Below are positions 36,401-49,311 of a stretch of DNA of 64,000 nucleotides, piece by piece (position 1 is the stretch's first letter; every line of letters starts with the position of its first letter). This DNA is from Ehretia macrophylla. Taxonomy: Eukaryota > Streptophyta > Magnoliopsida > Boraginales > Ehretiaceae. A program made the position numbers and the translations under genes. The notes beneath the pieces are model-generated. The model ran no database searches. It had not been told where the DNA came from and saw only the letters and a program-made list of their open reading frames with translations. The stretch covers positions 9,903,501-9,967,500 of the forward strand of contig CM075765.1 of assembly GCA_037974665.1 (NCBI GenBank), read 5' to 3'.

Positions 36401-39351
36401 CCAGAGTCTTATCCATGATGTCGTACATGTTTTATTATCTTGTAAATTAACTTAGTAGACTTTTATCTGCTTTGTAGTTTATAATGTATAAGATGTTGAT
36501 AAGTTAATGAATTAGTTGATGTTGTCTTAGTAGCTTTTCTTTTGTTTATGATTAGGTTGATAGATTTGCACAATGTGTTTTTGTATTGTATATTAAGGGT
36601 TAATGTATTATGTTGGAACGGAGGCATATAACGAGGACTGTTTATTGTATAATATGGTTATGATGTATGTTGTTATTTTATTGAGGAATTGTTTGTTGTA
36701 TAGTTTGTGAAGTTGATGTATGATGTTCTATTGAGGTTGGTTTAGAGCCTCGGTGTCCTATTTACTGTCGTTATACTGCCGAAATTCCGTTGCGTTCTGA
36801 CTGATTGTAGGAGGGGTCAAGTTGGGGCGTGACAACGGCAAGCCCGATGCTGCCCGTGTTACTCGACACTACCATGCCCGTAAAGGTTGCGCAACCCCGA
36901 AACCCGAATTCAATAATTCACGAAATATCACAGAATAATTACAAGTAAACAAGAGAAATCATAAGACAGCAAGTAAATAGCGCATATAAACCTTATCCAT
37001 TAAACTAAATCATACAATCTAGAAGTAATAAAATAAGATAAGATGCACAAAAGAGATAAAGACTCCCTCACCTTTACCAAATCTGTAAAAGTATAGCTTA
37101 AGTTTACTCCAAACCTCTTTGAATCCGCTCAAACGTGTAACCCCTAGTTATTCATATAACACTTTTAACAATTGATTATAGCAATTCTAACTTAACTAAT
37201 ATGAAATCTTAACTCACAACAATAGAAGTTATACAATTACTTGTTTACTCCACCTTATTACATAGTTCGAGTAGTCATACAAATAACTAACACTAGTAGG
37301 TGAACAGTGGCACATATGAAATAAGTAAGGCTAGTAACTATTAGCAAAAATTAACTTTAGCTATTAACAACTAATTCTTACTTTTCGTTACACATCCCTG
37401 AATCTAAGTTGAACACTCTAAACATAGCAAATTAACCAATCAATAGAGCTCTAGTTCACATATAAAGTTATCTCACATGAAGTAGTAATAATTCAATGGA
37501 AGAGATACAATATAAAGAACTAGTGCTAATCACATATTAATCTAATACAAGTTCAACAATTATTTACTCTAAAGGTAATTCTCATAATGTTTTAAAACTA
37601 ATCAAAACTAGGTTCCAATAAGGTTCAAACATTACATTCATTAGCAACGACTTTCAAACATTTACTACTTTAAAGTCTTCTAACCATACATTCTCTTACT
37701 TTCTAATGATTATTAGCTAGTGAATAATATTCAACTCAATTACCTCAAATAACATTCAAATATAGCATTTATAGCCATCTACTAATTAATCATGCATCAA
37801 GTTCAAATGCTCCTCAAGAAATCCAACAAATCTCCTTCTAAATGCTTATAAATTAGATCCTATCCTTCATACAAGCTAATGAACTTCAAAACTAACTTCA
37901 CTAACAGATTATACAAGTTATACCAATGCAATTAGACACTTTAATAATCAACTACAAATCAAATACTAGCTATAAACCCTAACTTCGATATTTTCCCCTT
38001 TGAGTTAAATAAGCCGGAACTAATTTTACCCAAAATTTAGTTAATTAAAGTATCTAGCCATTCTCTAACCCATTTATAGTACCTATTCGAAGCATTAAAC
38101 TAGTTCTAAAGGCTCTAATTGTATTAATTCTAAGATGCGCATACGAGGGGTCATGAAAATCAATGTTCTCAGAATTTGATAAATTTTAACATGGGGCCGT
38201 TTTATCCACCCAACAACACATATCTAGCATTAGATTTAGGTTTGGAATATTATTTCTTGGATCTACATGAATAGTGCCCGCTAAACTAACTTTAACTAAT
38301 TGATCTTGCATTTCAAGCGTTGTCAACCCATTCAAAGCTCTAATCTAGGTTTAATAACTCCTAAATCACACTTATATAGGAATAAATTAAGCTAGAACAC
38401 AAGGATTTTACTATTCACATTTTTTACTATTCATCACCTTCTACAATGTAACATTCACCATTCGAGCCATTCAAGATGCCAACTAACTTCAAAAGAATAC
38501 TCTACAACATCAATAAGAGGTACTACAAGCATCTATGAGCAAAGATATAGCAATAATCAACAATTGTAAAAATTCAAGTTTAAACCCTATAAATTTAAAT
38601 GCATATAACATGAAATCTCTTTCACATACCAAGTTGTAGGAGCTTTGTAGTACTCTAGGATACCCCAATCCACCTCCAAACCCAAGCTAGAAGATCCAAT
38701 TGGCAAGATTTGAGGACATTTTCTCTCTTTTTTTCCTCATGAAAATCGGCCCTAAGGCCATTTTTTCCCTCTTTTGTTTTATTGTTTCCTTGCTTGGCTT
38801 AGCTTATTAAAGAAAAGATGACAAGGTCAATGGGTTTGGTCAATGGGTAGGGTATTTGGGTCAAATAGTTATAATTGGATCAAATAATAAGCAAATGGGT
38901 TATTGAAATGTTAAATTAAAAGCTGAAAATACTATTCATTAGAGAACATTAATCAAATTTTTATTTAACGTTCCCAAAATTCTATGCATGCAAACTCTAT
39001 GAACGTATGACTCATAAATGACAAGTAAGTAAGGAAAAATATAAAATTCAGAAAAAGAAGCAGAAAATTTTCATGTCCGGACTTGAGTTATTTAAGCAAT
39101 TAATGGAAAAATAATGGGATCTAACACTTAAAAACAAAATAATAAAATATAATAATTTTAATATTAAAATAGTTACCCTATTTAATTTTTACTAAACTCT
39201 ATTCGTACGTATTTCAAAAATATAACAAATAGTGCAATTAATGAATGAATTGAATTAAGTTATTCACTTAATCATAAATAAACTTTTAAAGTAACACATA
39301 AATATATGCAAATATGTACTGTATATTATATGCTGGGTATGGGTCATCACA
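33419..39351 (-). mobile_element. Solo chromovirus LTR inserted in integrase, itself split
   Basis: Termini are TGTAACGCCCCGATCC at the left and GGGTCATCACA at the right. The 5 bases before it (ATTTG, 33414-33418) and after it (GTTTG, 39352-39356) form a target duplication with one change. Removing the insertion restores continuity of the integrase frame across the site. With the nested solo LTR (34360-36834) removed it is about 3.45 kb. No second LTR, primer site or interior is present. Its outer ends match the LTR family of 40098-43104, 44219-45948 and 45949-48496. Confidence 0.8.
34360..36834 (+). mobile_element. Solo chromovirus LTR (plus) nested in a solo LTR
   Basis: It starts TGTGAAACCCC and ends GGGGCGTGACA, 2475 bases, with a perfect target duplication ACGGC (34355-34359, 36835-36839). 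It is the inverted counterpart of the solo LTR at 10945-24618. It contains the conserved LTR block at about 35930-36110 and a run of ATG/TTG-rich short repeats at 35790-35880. Frames such as 36201-36455 are not recognised proteins. Confidence 0.88.
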
Positions 39352-39356
39352 GTTTG

Positions 39357-40097
39357 GGTAGTCGTGGATCGATTGACGAAGACAGCCCATTTCATCGCAA
39401 TGAATAAGACGGATAACTTGGAGAAGCAAGTCAATTTGTATATAGCTAATATTGTGAAATTGCATGGTGTACCAGTGAGTATAGTGTCTGACAGGGATCC
39501 GAGGTTGATATCTCAATTTTGGCAAAAATTTCAAAAGGCTTTAGGGACGAAGTTGAGCTTCAGTACTGCCTATTATCCTCAGACTGACGGGCAGTCCGAA
39601 AGGACTATCCAGATTTTGGAAGACATGTTAAGAGCTTGTGCATTGGACTTTGGGGGAACATGGGAGAAACATTTGTCATTGGCAGAATTTGCTTACAATA
39701 ACAGCTACCAAGCAACGATTTGGCACGGCACCTTATGAAGCTTTGTACGGAAGGAAGTGTAGATCCCTTCTATATTGGAGCGAGGTTGGTGAGATGAAAG
39801 CTATTGATCCAACATTTACCGAAATTGATGGAGAAGATAGAGAATGTGCAGTTGATCTAGAAAAGGATGTTCACCGCTCAGAGTAGGCAGAAAAGTTATG
39901 GCGATAGGAGAAGAAGAGACTTGGAGTTTGAAGTGGGTGATAAGGTGTTTTTGAAATTGTCACCACGGAAAGGGTTTATTAAGCATGGCAAATGTGGAAA
40001 ATTGAGTCCAAGGTACATGGGACCGTTCAAGATCGTGGATAGAGTTGGCAAGTTAGTGTACCGGTTTAGTCTACCAACAAATATCTCCGATATACAT
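39357..40097 (+). pseudogene. Tekay-like integrase core and C-terminal region
   Basis: This is the continuation of 33418 after the solo LTR. DDE residues are visible: Asp in VVDRLTKTAHF, Asp in IVSDRDPRLIS and Glu in PQTDGQSERTIQ (39364-39738). A frameshift near 39718 is needed to reach YEALYGRKCRS and WSEVGE (to 39886), and another near 39860 to reach GDKVFLKLSPRKG and PRYMGPFKIVDRVG (39867-40097). The frame is cut at 40097 by element B; a chromodomain would normally follow. Confidence 0.87.
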
Positions 40098-43000
40098 TGT
40101 AACGCCCCGATCCCTCACGAGACCGGAGGCTCTAATAGCCATGCTAATCACAACCCAATACCAAATGGGGTCACAAAATTTTGGGGAAAAATGGACAGAG
40201 TTTCCCCTGTACTGTGGATATTCTGAAAACCTGTAAACAATCAAATAAAACCACGAAGCAAAATGAACAACATCTGTAATTGAAATTCAAACTTCAAGGC
40301 CATCCGAGCCTTAAGCAACACAAGACAATATAAATACACACAAACATGCAACAATAGTACTAAAATCTTTGTCTTCATTCGCTTATCATACCATTCTATG
40401 TTAGCAATTAAACATTCTCATAAATTAATGCCAACCATACATCCGTTCATTCACACCCAAGCATGCAACGTAGCTAGAAGCAGAAGCATAAGTTATTACA
40501 TGCCACAATTCCATAACACTTGCTACATCCACTTAGCTTTCAAACTTACAACTACTCAAATATATATACATTAGCCCTTAGGCTCCCAAATAGAATAGAT
40601 AGTAGAACAAGTAAGGTCTTCCACAGTTTAGCATACAATCACTCAAATCTCAAGGAATAGCACACAACAATCAGGTCAATTCCTCCAACTGCATCACCTG
40701 AAACATGTTTAGTGAGGTATGAGCAATCACAATTGCCTAGTGAGGGATAAGGTCTACCGGGGACGTGCAATGCAGCAGTTAGTACAAATAAAGCATTTTA
40801 CAACCAAAGAACAATCAAAACAACAAGTTACCACACATTAAAAAGGATACGATTCACATTGACTTCTGTAACATCCCGGCTAAGCGAATACCCCGAAGGG
40901 CAGAGGCACACTAGCGACGCCACGAACTGAAATCTCGATGTAATAATGACACTGATATCGATAAGCCGGCATCCCCTTATAACTCCAAAATGGGTGTATT
41001 CCGGATGTACCCCGAAATCCTACGACCCAACTCTCCCTGGGCGGCATCCCAAGCGAGAGAGGGACTGGGCAACAATGGTAGCAGAGGTGGACCGGCACGC
41101 CCGATGCGGCCCGGTTTCCCCGACACTACTATGCCCGAATGGTTGCCCAACCATGATGCAATGCACTCAAAATGATAACAATAGTATAATCAATAAATAC
41201 ATGGTTGAGGGATAACAAAGTAGGTTACCCTCACACACAATATATAGACAATAAGTGCACAAAATCTAAGTACAAGTAAATAAACTATTATGCACATAAA
41301 GATGAAGTCTCCCTTACCTCTACCAAGCTCCAAAATGCAAGATTGGATTCAAATCACCCTCAATCACCTTGAACATAAAGTTAAACATTGTTTCAATTAC
41401 TCTTTAACAACAACATTCATTAATTGACCAACTAGGTTAGCTAACTCATAGTTTACTTAATTAACAGACAACCAAGTAATCATTCAAGTAATATAATATA
41501 CAAACGATATAACTAACAAGCAATAAAATCATTATATAAGCATGTTCCACAATCATTTAAAAGAGCATTTTAAGCATAGATAACCATATTTAATTCCATA
41601 ATAGTACTATCAATTTATAAAGTCATTAATCCATAATTATTCTCATTATAATTAACTCAATATAAAACTCAAAAAAAACACTTAGAACTATGGCAACACA
41701 ATTACTATAGACAAGAATTCACTTAGAATCTTCAATTCGGAAAGCAATTATGCAAATTACAAAGGAGAACATTCAAGATTCACATAAAACTATACCAAAA
41801 GCTCCAAAACATCTTGAAACCACATTTAAACACATATGGAAACATGCCAAGGTCTTAGATGCGAGTAACAAACGAATTTACCCTTAAACCCCTTTATTTT
41901 TCATCCGTTTTCCTTCCAAACTCATATCAATGATTCAAATTCAAGGGAAAGCTATACCAATCTTCTAATTAACCCTTAAGGTACCCTTACAACCCACAAA
42001 TACGTTCAATTACCCGCAATTACCCCAAAAGCCACAATTTCCCTCTTATAGCTTGGAAATACACCTACCATAACCAGGCTTCAAACAAGAGTTAGCAAAT
42101 GTTCTATAGCACCTAGGTAGCCTAAGAACACTAAAAGTGAAGCCCGAATCCACCCGGATTAGCATTAACCCCGAAACCCCTTTTAAAAAGTCGGCTAATT
42201 CACGTTTTATTCAAGTTTCGAGCAATTTGAGTGCACGGGGCTATTAGACTACCCTCATTAGCACCTAAGGCATCTATTAGAAGCATTGAATCAAGCTAAT
42301 ATGCACAATTACACAAAACCCTAGAAATCCTATCACTATTTACCCCTACAAATCAACCATTGATTTCTACCGTTTAAAATGTGAAACAATAGCATAAATG
42401 TGGTATCTACTACACGTATACAACATATATAAGCTTATTTGAGCATTGCAATAGCATTAGACAACATTTCTAACAAATCAAGAAAATAGCAACATTTCTA
42501 AATTTCACAAATAAGCATCAAAAACCCTCACCAATGCGCGTAAGAACTCTCAGAAGGCTAGTAAACACCTTAAACTACTTGTTCCTTGCTTGGCTTGGCC
42601 TGGCTTGAAGATTTGATGAGCAAAATTATCTCATTCTCCTCCTATGTTGATTCTCGGATTTGCTGCAGTAATTTCTGCATCTTCCCTTTTTTTTTTTTTT
42701 TGCTTAGTTATGACTTGTTTGTGTTTGGTTGATTATATATTAAGGTAGGGCCTATTATGGTGAGTGTATGGTCTAATAAAATGAGCCTAGTTAACTTAAA
42801 AACGAGTCTATGATTGCAATTTTGTGCTAGCTAACTAAAACATATTGTTCATACGTAATATATTCACTAGTTCACTAAACTATTTTCTAAATGAAGGTTC
42901 ATATCTCTCCTAGCTCAAGTGCATATTTTTCTCATTCCTAAAACAATTAATATGATTTAAGAAAAATGCTAATTCATTAATATAATGCAGCTGAAAAATA

Positions 43001-43104
43001 GAATGAATAGTAATAAGAAAGACAACAAGTAGAACACAGAATTAAATGCGCAATTAATGGATGCAACAGTTAAAAATATGTATCGTAGAATCTCGAGCGT
43101 TACA
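40098..43104 (-). repeat. Element B 3' LTR
   Basis: It runs TGTAACGCCCCGATCC to TCGAGCGTTACA, about 3.0 kb; the termini are inverted repeats (TGTAACG/CGTTACA). It matches 44219-45948 nearly base for base over the shared first 1.7 kb and carries the conserved block at about 40955-41160. The left flank is TACAT; the matching right flank is lost. Confidence 0.78.
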
Positions 43105-43139
43105 TCATCTCCCCCTTAAACAAATTGCGTCCACGCAAT
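43105..43139 (-). other. Hairpin and polypurine tract of element B
   Basis: ATTGCGT-CC-ACGCAAT (43124-43139) is a perfect 7-base-stem inverted repeat. On the minus strand it is followed by TTTAAGGGGGAGATGA, which abuts the 3' LTR. This matches the layout at 26982-27016. Confidence 0.7.
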
Positions 43140-44204
43140 TCTTCTTCCAAGAGAACTCCGCATCAATTGAAAACTAACTTCAATTACTCTTCAGCGGTTA
43201 TTGAGCAAGAATACCGTATACGAATGCTTGTAAGAACCCATTAATAAATCCCAGTAGTACTGCTAGCGAATCCCAAGTAATAAGGCCAAGTAAAGGCTCC
43301 ATTAGAAATGCTACTTAGAAATCTGAATAAGAATCCCACTGGCACAAATACCATAGAAAAGTAGAATCCCAACTAAGTGAGGCGAGAAAATACTAATAAA
43401 AGACCTGAGTAAGAGTACTGTAGATAATACCATTTAATAAGGCTGAAAAGAATACCATATACTAAGCCTTTCTAGAGATGCTGACAAAATAATACCAGGA
43501 GGAGTCCCGATAAGAAAATACTAAGAAAATGCTCTAGAGAACCGTCATTTAGAAATCCTGAAAGAAGCCACTCATTTAAGACTGCAAAGCGTAAAAGAAC
43601 ACCTTAATAGAATGCCAATAACTGAGCTTCAACTATAAACACTAACTCCCAAACAAAGGCTGATCAAATGCCTCTCATTCCCACTAATCCACATGGCTTA
43701 GAAGGCCTGCCACTAATCAGCTCTCTTCAGGGGAAGGAAGAAGTCTTTCTTACCATTTCAAGGGGAGATGTATGAATGCCAAGATATCACATTTATACAT
43801 ATAGATTTTAAACTATTATGCAAACATGTTTATATAAGAGTTTATAAAATAGTTTAATCAGCAAGACAATTTAAATATGAGTCACAACATAACCAATCCA
43901 AATCACCACAAAACATAATTCAAAAACATTCAAGTACACACATTACAATCAATAATTCAAGCAAATAATGATTCACGAGGTCATTTTGATTACGAGGTCA
44001 ATTCGATTCACATTTAGTCACTTCACTTCACTTAACAAGCATTCAACACATAATGCACAACTATATCACATGGATGCACACATTCAAGTCAAGACACCCA
44101 ACCTCACGTACAAACACACACTTCCAAGACATACGTAACAAGCATACATTCAAGGCTTACTACCCAACAGACCGAGGACCCTGTCCCGGCTAAGAGCTAA
44201 CTAA
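43140..44204 (-). other. Element B internal domain: non-coding, quasi-repetitive
   Basis: About 1.06 kb have no gag or pol similarity. Between 43200 and 43640 short motifs recur: AATACCGTA, AATCCCAGTA, AATCCCAAGTA, AATCCCACTGG, AATACCATAG, AATACCATTTA and AATACCATATA. These are the reverse complements of the TTTGGGATT / TTGGTATT motifs in element A. The remainder (43750-44200) is AT-rich with no recognisable feature. Confidence 0.5.
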
Positions 44205-44216
44205 GCTCTGATACCA
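44205..44216 (-). other. Element B primer-binding site (tRNA-Met(i) type)
   Basis: On the minus strand this is TGGTATCAGAGC, two bases from the LTR edge. It complements initiator tRNA-Met and proves that the 44219 copy is the 5' LTR. Confidence 0.85.
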
Positions 44217-44218
44217 CC

Positions 44219-45948
44219 TGTAAAGCCCCGATCCCTCACGAGACTGGAGGTTCTAATAACCATGCTATTATCAACCCAATACTAAACCCGGTCACAAAAT
44301 TTTAGGGAAAAACGGACAGAATTTCTCCTGTACTGTGAACATTCTGAAAACCTGTAAGGAATCAAATAAAACCACGAAGCAAAAGGAACAACATGTGTAA
44401 TTGAACTCCAAACTTGAAAGCCGTCCGATCGTTAAGCAACACAAGACAATATAAATACACACAAGCATGCAACAATAGTCCTAAAATCTTTGTCTTCATT
44501 CGCTTATCATACCATTCTTTGTTAGTAATTAAACATTCTCATAAATTAATGCCAACCATACATCCGTTCATTCACACCCAAGCATGCAACGTAGCTAGAA
44601 GCAGAAGCATAAGTTATTACATGCCACAATTCCAAAACACTTGCTACATCCACTTATCTTTCAAACTTACAACTACTCAAATATATATACATAAGCCCTT
44701 AGGCTCCCAAATAGAACAGATAGTAGAACAAGTAAGGTCTTCCATAGTTTAGCAGACAATCACTCAAATCTCAAGTAATAGCACACAGCAATTAGGTCAA
44801 TTCCTCCAACTGCATCACCTGAAACATGTTTAGCGAGGTGTGAGCAATCACAATTGCCCAGTGAGGGATAAGGTCTATCGGGAACGTGCAATACAGCAGT
44901 TAGTACAAATAAAGCATTTTACAACCAAAGAACAATTAAAACAACAAGTTACCACACATTAAAAAGGATACCATACACTTTGTCTTCTGTAACGTCCTGG
45001 CTAAGCGAATACCCCGAAGGGCAGAGCCACACCAGCGACGCCACGAACTGAAATCCCGATGTAATAATAACATTGATATCGATAAGCCAGCATCCCGTTA
45101 TAACTCCAAAATGGGTGTACACCGGATGTACCCCGAAATCCTACGACCCAACTGTCCCTGGGCAGCATCCCAAGTGAGAGAGGGACTGGGAAACCATGGT
45201 AGCCGAGGTATACCGGTAAGCCCGATGCCGCCCGACTTCCACTACACTACCATGCCCAAATGGTTGTGCAACCACAATGCAATGCACTCAAGATTATAAC
45301 AATAGTATAAATCAATAAACACATGGTTGAGGGACAACAAAGTAGGTTGTCCTCACACACAATATATAGACAATAAGTACACATAATCTAAGTACAAGTA
45401 AATAAACTATTATGCACATAAAGATGAAGTCTCACTCACCTCTACCAAGCTCCAAAATGCAAGATTGGATTCAAATTACCCTCAATCACCTTGAACATAA
45501 AGTTAAACATTGTTTCAATTACTTTTTAACTACAACATTCATTAATTGACCAACTAGGTTAGCTAGCTTTTAGTTTACTTAATTAACATACAACCAAGTA
45601 ATCATTCAAGTAATATAATATACAAACGATATAACTAACAAGTAATAAAATCATGATATAAGCATGTTCCACAATCATTTAAAAGAGCATTTTAAGCATA
45701 GATAACCATATTTAATTCCATAATAGTACTATCAATTTATAAAGCCATTAATCCATACTTATTCTCATTATAATTAACTCAATATAAAATTCAAAAAAAA
45801 ACACTTAGAACTATGGCAATACAATTACTATAAACAAGAATTCACTTAGAATCTTTAATTCGGAAAGCAATTATGCAAATTACAAAGGAGCATATTCAAG
45901 ATTCACATAAAACTATACCAAAATCTCCAAAACATCTTGAAACCACAT
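44219..45948 (-). repeat. Element B 5' LTR, truncated
   Basis: It follows 40098-41827 closely (TGTAAAGCCCCGATCC and onward) and stops after AACCACATTA, where the other copy continues TTTAAACACATATGG. About 1.3 kb of the LTR is missing. The next base belongs to an LTR on the other strand, so the edge at 45948 is a recombination or deletion junction. Confidence 0.75.
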
Positions 45949-48496
45949 TACTTGGTTTTAGTGTTGGTATAGTCTTGTATGTGCATGAAAGAACTTTTGA
46001 CGCAATTGTGGCATTGTTTGGATGATTGGTTAGTATAGTTGTAGTTCAAATGTGCTAGGTGGACTTTCGAGGTTCTGTTGGGAAAATGAGGTTTCATAGC
46101 GTAAAATCGTGCTTTGATGTGCCTAAGAGTGGATAGTGAAGTCGGTTTTCTAATCTCGTAGCTCGTTTGGATGTGGTAGCTTGTGAGAGTTGGAGGAATG
46201 AATAGTATTTTTTTTTATTAATGGTGAATTGCTTGATTCGATGCTTGTAGTAGGTGCCTTAAGTGCTAGATTGACTAGATTAATGCTTTGAATTGCTAGA
46301 ATATGGCTAGAACTTAGAGTAGATTGAGTGAACATAAAGGGCCATTTGGTGTATTTTGGTTGTGTGAGTGTGTGAGTGGTTTATAGGGTTTGGTTGTGGT
46401 TGTTGGTGTTTGTGGAATAACTAGAATACTTATAGTGTGGCCTCAATAATGAATAGCTCATATAATTGCTAGGAAGTGTAAAGGGCTTTTGAAGAATGTT
46501 AGGTGTTTGATTGAAGTCCCTTGAATACTTGGAATGTTCTTTGAATGTAAAGTGTTTGATTTGAGTGGATTATGTGGTTGGTTTAAGTTGAGGAGTGTGA
46601 TTTATTTATCGGGGAAGTTTCGTGAGTTAAATTGCATGTATACCTTGTCTTGAATTGAATGATTATGCATGATCTCCCATTTATATTGATTGTATAGCTA
46701 TTAATTGAAGTTCTATGTATATTGATAGCTTTAGAACTAGTTGTGTAACTTATTTGCTCGAAAGGTGAATGGAATTAGAGAATATTTATTGACTATCTTG
46801 ATTGCCAACATTTATGTGCTAAGAACTAGTTAACGAAGCATGATAACTTGAATTATTTTATGTTAGCTAGAGTTGAGCTTAGATTCCATGGTTAACTTGT
46901 TGAACATGTAAGTTGAAATGTGAATTAAGAGTGATTGACTGCCATTTAGCTAATTAAATAAAATTAGAGCCATGTGGACGCTAATAATAATAAGCAAAGA
47001 GTGCTTCTAGTCATGTCCTCTAAGTTTAATTAAGGTAATGCATGTTTATAGATTTTAGAGTATGATATTGTAATGTGAACTTGTAGATCTAGTTAGTTAT
47101 TTGTATGATTAGCATTCTTAACTCATGTTACTTGTATATGATTAATCGGATGAATGGAGAATGATTTTATTACATAACCGCCTAACTAGGAATTGAAGGA
47201 AATGGTGCATTCGGACAGTACTTGAAGGAATCCTTGGCTAAATTCTTACAGGTTTGGTTTATAAAAGTGAGAGAGTTTTCATTCTTCTGTGCATAATAGT
47301 CCACTTTCTTGCTTCTAGATTATGTGAATTGGTATAACTATTAAAGTAGTGTATGCTTATTGGATACCATATTGTGTGTAAGGGCAACCTACTTAGTTGT
47401 CCCTCATTTATGTGTTTATTGGCTTTTATTATTATATTGTTTTATCGTTACTTTCTGTGGTTTCATATCGATGATTGTGCAACCTTATCGTCGCGACAGA
47501 TGCGATGGCCTCGCTGGGCGGCATTGGGCTTGCCAGTGTTGGTTGCCTTAGCTCCGTCTGTTATTCCTTCACTCGCCTGGTCCGAAGATCGCCAGGGTGT
47601 ATTGGGTCATTGGTTTGGGTACATCCGGAGCACCCATTGGTGTTTAGGATGCCGACATATCGAGATCATGGTTCGCGGTTTGTGAATTCGTGGTTCGTGA
47701 TTCAGAAGTTGGAGTGATAAGGGTTATCATAGCGTATATTTTTTAGATGTGTGGTATTTCATAGTTAATTTGCTTCTCTAATTTATATTTGCTATCTTCA
47801 GTGATTAACTATTGCATTGCACGAAAATAATTTTGAAAACCTTCCCGATTAACTATCTCCTTCCCTCATTGAGTATACATGTATTGTATGCTCACCCCTC
47901 TTTCTAACACTTCCGGGTTTAGTACGAAGCAATTGAAGGGCCTACAAGCTGTTTGGATTCCTGTGCATCGAAGTGTTGCTTGCTCGTGATGGTATAATTT
48001 ATAAAGAAGAAGTCTTGTATGTATTCGATTTATGTCAATGAAGGAATGTAATAGTTAATGTGTTGGAGTATAGTTTGAATTGTAGCGGAATGTAATAACT
48101 TTAACTTTGCTTTATTGTCAATGTTGCATGCTTGTGTGGTTAATGGAAGTTAGTTGCCTGGTCGGACTTAACTTATAAGAAAGGAAAGTAAATAATATTA
48201 GAGTGATATGATAAGCAATTCTAAAATACATAAATTCAATAGATTTGACCTTGCATGCTTGTATGTCTTCTAGGTGAGTTCCAAGGCTCGGATGGCCTTG
48301 AGGAGTTGGTTGTATGTGATGTTAGTGGTAGTTGGGAATTACGGAGAAGGTTGGACTTTGGTTTTGAGGCTATAACTGCTTGTACAGGTTTTGGATTGTC
48401 CTATAAACAGGGGAGACTTCATCCGTCTTCCCTTGTTTTTCATTACTTCGGGTATTGGATCGGGGCTCTAGTCTCGTGATGGATCGGGGTGTTACA
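45949..48496 (+). repeat. Plus-oriented chromovirus LTR fragment, left end missing
   Basis: It ends GGATCGGGGTGTTACA. The reverse complement of 48400-48496 resembles the left end of the solo LTR at 33419, including the TTCCCTGTTTATAGGA-type word. The conserved block is at 47490-47650. The expected TG start and its target repeat are absent. The right edge is followed by element A's 3' LTR. Frames at 47353-47717 and 48255-48727 are not convincing genes. Confidence 0.65.
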
Positions 48497-49311
48497 ATTA
48501 TTGTTTCCTCGAGGTTGCTATTGTACTTGACCTATCATGGTTGCTTATCTTTCTTTGATGTGTATCATTTAGCTTGTTTAGTCGTATGTAGTATATTGGT
48601 TCTCTATTGTCAATCTACTTTATTGTTGATTGATGCATTGCACGAAAACCTTTTTGAGAACTCCCCGATTACATGTTCCTTCCCTCACTGGGTATACATG
48701 TTTAGTATGCTCACTCCCTCTTTCTAACCATTTCAGGTTAGGTGCCTTCAGAGTCTGCGGAAAAGAAAGCTCGAGAGTCTCTTTGATTGGATGTTCTAGC
48801 CTTAGTTAATTGTTCTATGTAAACTTGTGTTAGTTATATTTCTCTTGAGGCCTGCATGTCTTGTATATGTTGGTTGTTATAAGGAATGTAATGTGAAATT
48901 AAAGTCTTGTATGAATTGATAGCTAGTAGTAGACTTGTAATAACCTTTATTGCCTAATGGTTTGCATACTTGACTGGATTAGGTAAAGATGGTTGGAAGA
49001 CTTAAAATATAAGAAAGTTAGATAGAAAGGATTATAGTGGTAAGATAAGCGGAATTATGATACTAGTATTTTGATAACTAGTGGAACGCATGCTTGCATG
49101 TTGTATTTTGTTATAGAAAGGCTCGGATGGCCTTAGGAACTTAGAAAGTTATGGTTGTGAATGTTGTATATTGTTATTGTAGTTATTTCTTCTGTGTGCA
49201 GGGTTATGGATTGACCTAAGTACAGGGGAGACTTTGTCCATTTTTCCTTATTTTTCGTGACCTCGGGATTTGAATCGGGGCACCGGTCCCGTGAATGATC
49301 GAGGCGTTACA
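48497..49311 (+). repeat. Element A 3' LTR, last part
   Basis: It is closely similar to 25312-26138 and ends GAGGCGTTACA. The following ACATT pairs with GCATT before 8597 as a target duplication with one change. This closes element A. Confidence 0.68.

Larger units (their letters stand above)
28150..40097 (+). mobile_element. Tekay-like chromovirus, degenerate and 3'-truncated, with insertions
   Basis: A plus-oriented Ty3/gypsy element has a 1.5 kb 5' LTR (28150-29654), gag, protease, reverse transcriptase, RNase H and integrase. The wording of the integrase (WSEVGE, YNNSYQ, GRKCRS) and gag (PPKFYG) fits the Tekay/Del chromovirus group. The frame carries many stops and several frameshifts. 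It is split by a solo LTR at 33419-39351 and cut at 40097 by element B, before the expected chromodomain. The chromodomain and 3' LTR are not found elsewhere in the window. Being riddled with lesions and invaded twice, it is one of the older layers of the nest. Confidence 0.82.
40098..45948 (-). mobile_element. Element B: non-coding LTR element (LARD-like), right LTR truncated
   Basis: Two direct LTR copies (40098-43104 and 44219-45948) flank 1.1 kb of non-coding DNA. On the minus strand the order is 5' LTR, primer site TGGTATCAGAGC (44216-44205), internal domain, hairpin, polypurine tract, 3' LTR. The LTR copies are very similar, so insertion is relatively recent compared with the Tekay element it interrupts. 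The 5' LTR is cut at 45948. No protein is encoded; movement would need chromovirus proteins supplied in trans. Confidence 0.75.
8597..49311 (+). mobile_element. Element A: non-coding chromovirus-like LTR element with nested insertions
   Basis: The pieces 8597-10944, 24624-26138, 26139-27016, 27017-28149 and 48497-49311 belong to one plus-oriented element. It has a 5' LTR of about 3.86 kb once insertions are removed, a tRNA-Met(i) primer site, a 0.88 kb internal domain without coding capacity, a hairpin, a polypurine tract and a 3' LTR. Both LTRs start TGTAACAC and end GTTACA. The flanks GCATT/ACATT look like a target duplication with one change. Very long LTRs around a non-coding interior fit the LARD class, mobilised by proteins from an autonomous partner; Tekay-type chromovirus is the likely donor. 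The 3' LTR lacks about 1.8 kb in its middle, attributed to a deletion ending at 45948/45949. Confidence 0.7.

Noticed and set aside
42685..42700. Long T run as an integration hot spot or terminator
   Set aside because: T runs are frequent throughout the AT-rich LTRs here and none lies at an element boundary.
47353..47717. Three overlapping plus-strand frames up to 110 codons with hydrophobic stretches
   Set aside because: They lie in an LTR and are not conserved in length in the other LTR copies. The hydrophobic runs come from T-rich DNA.
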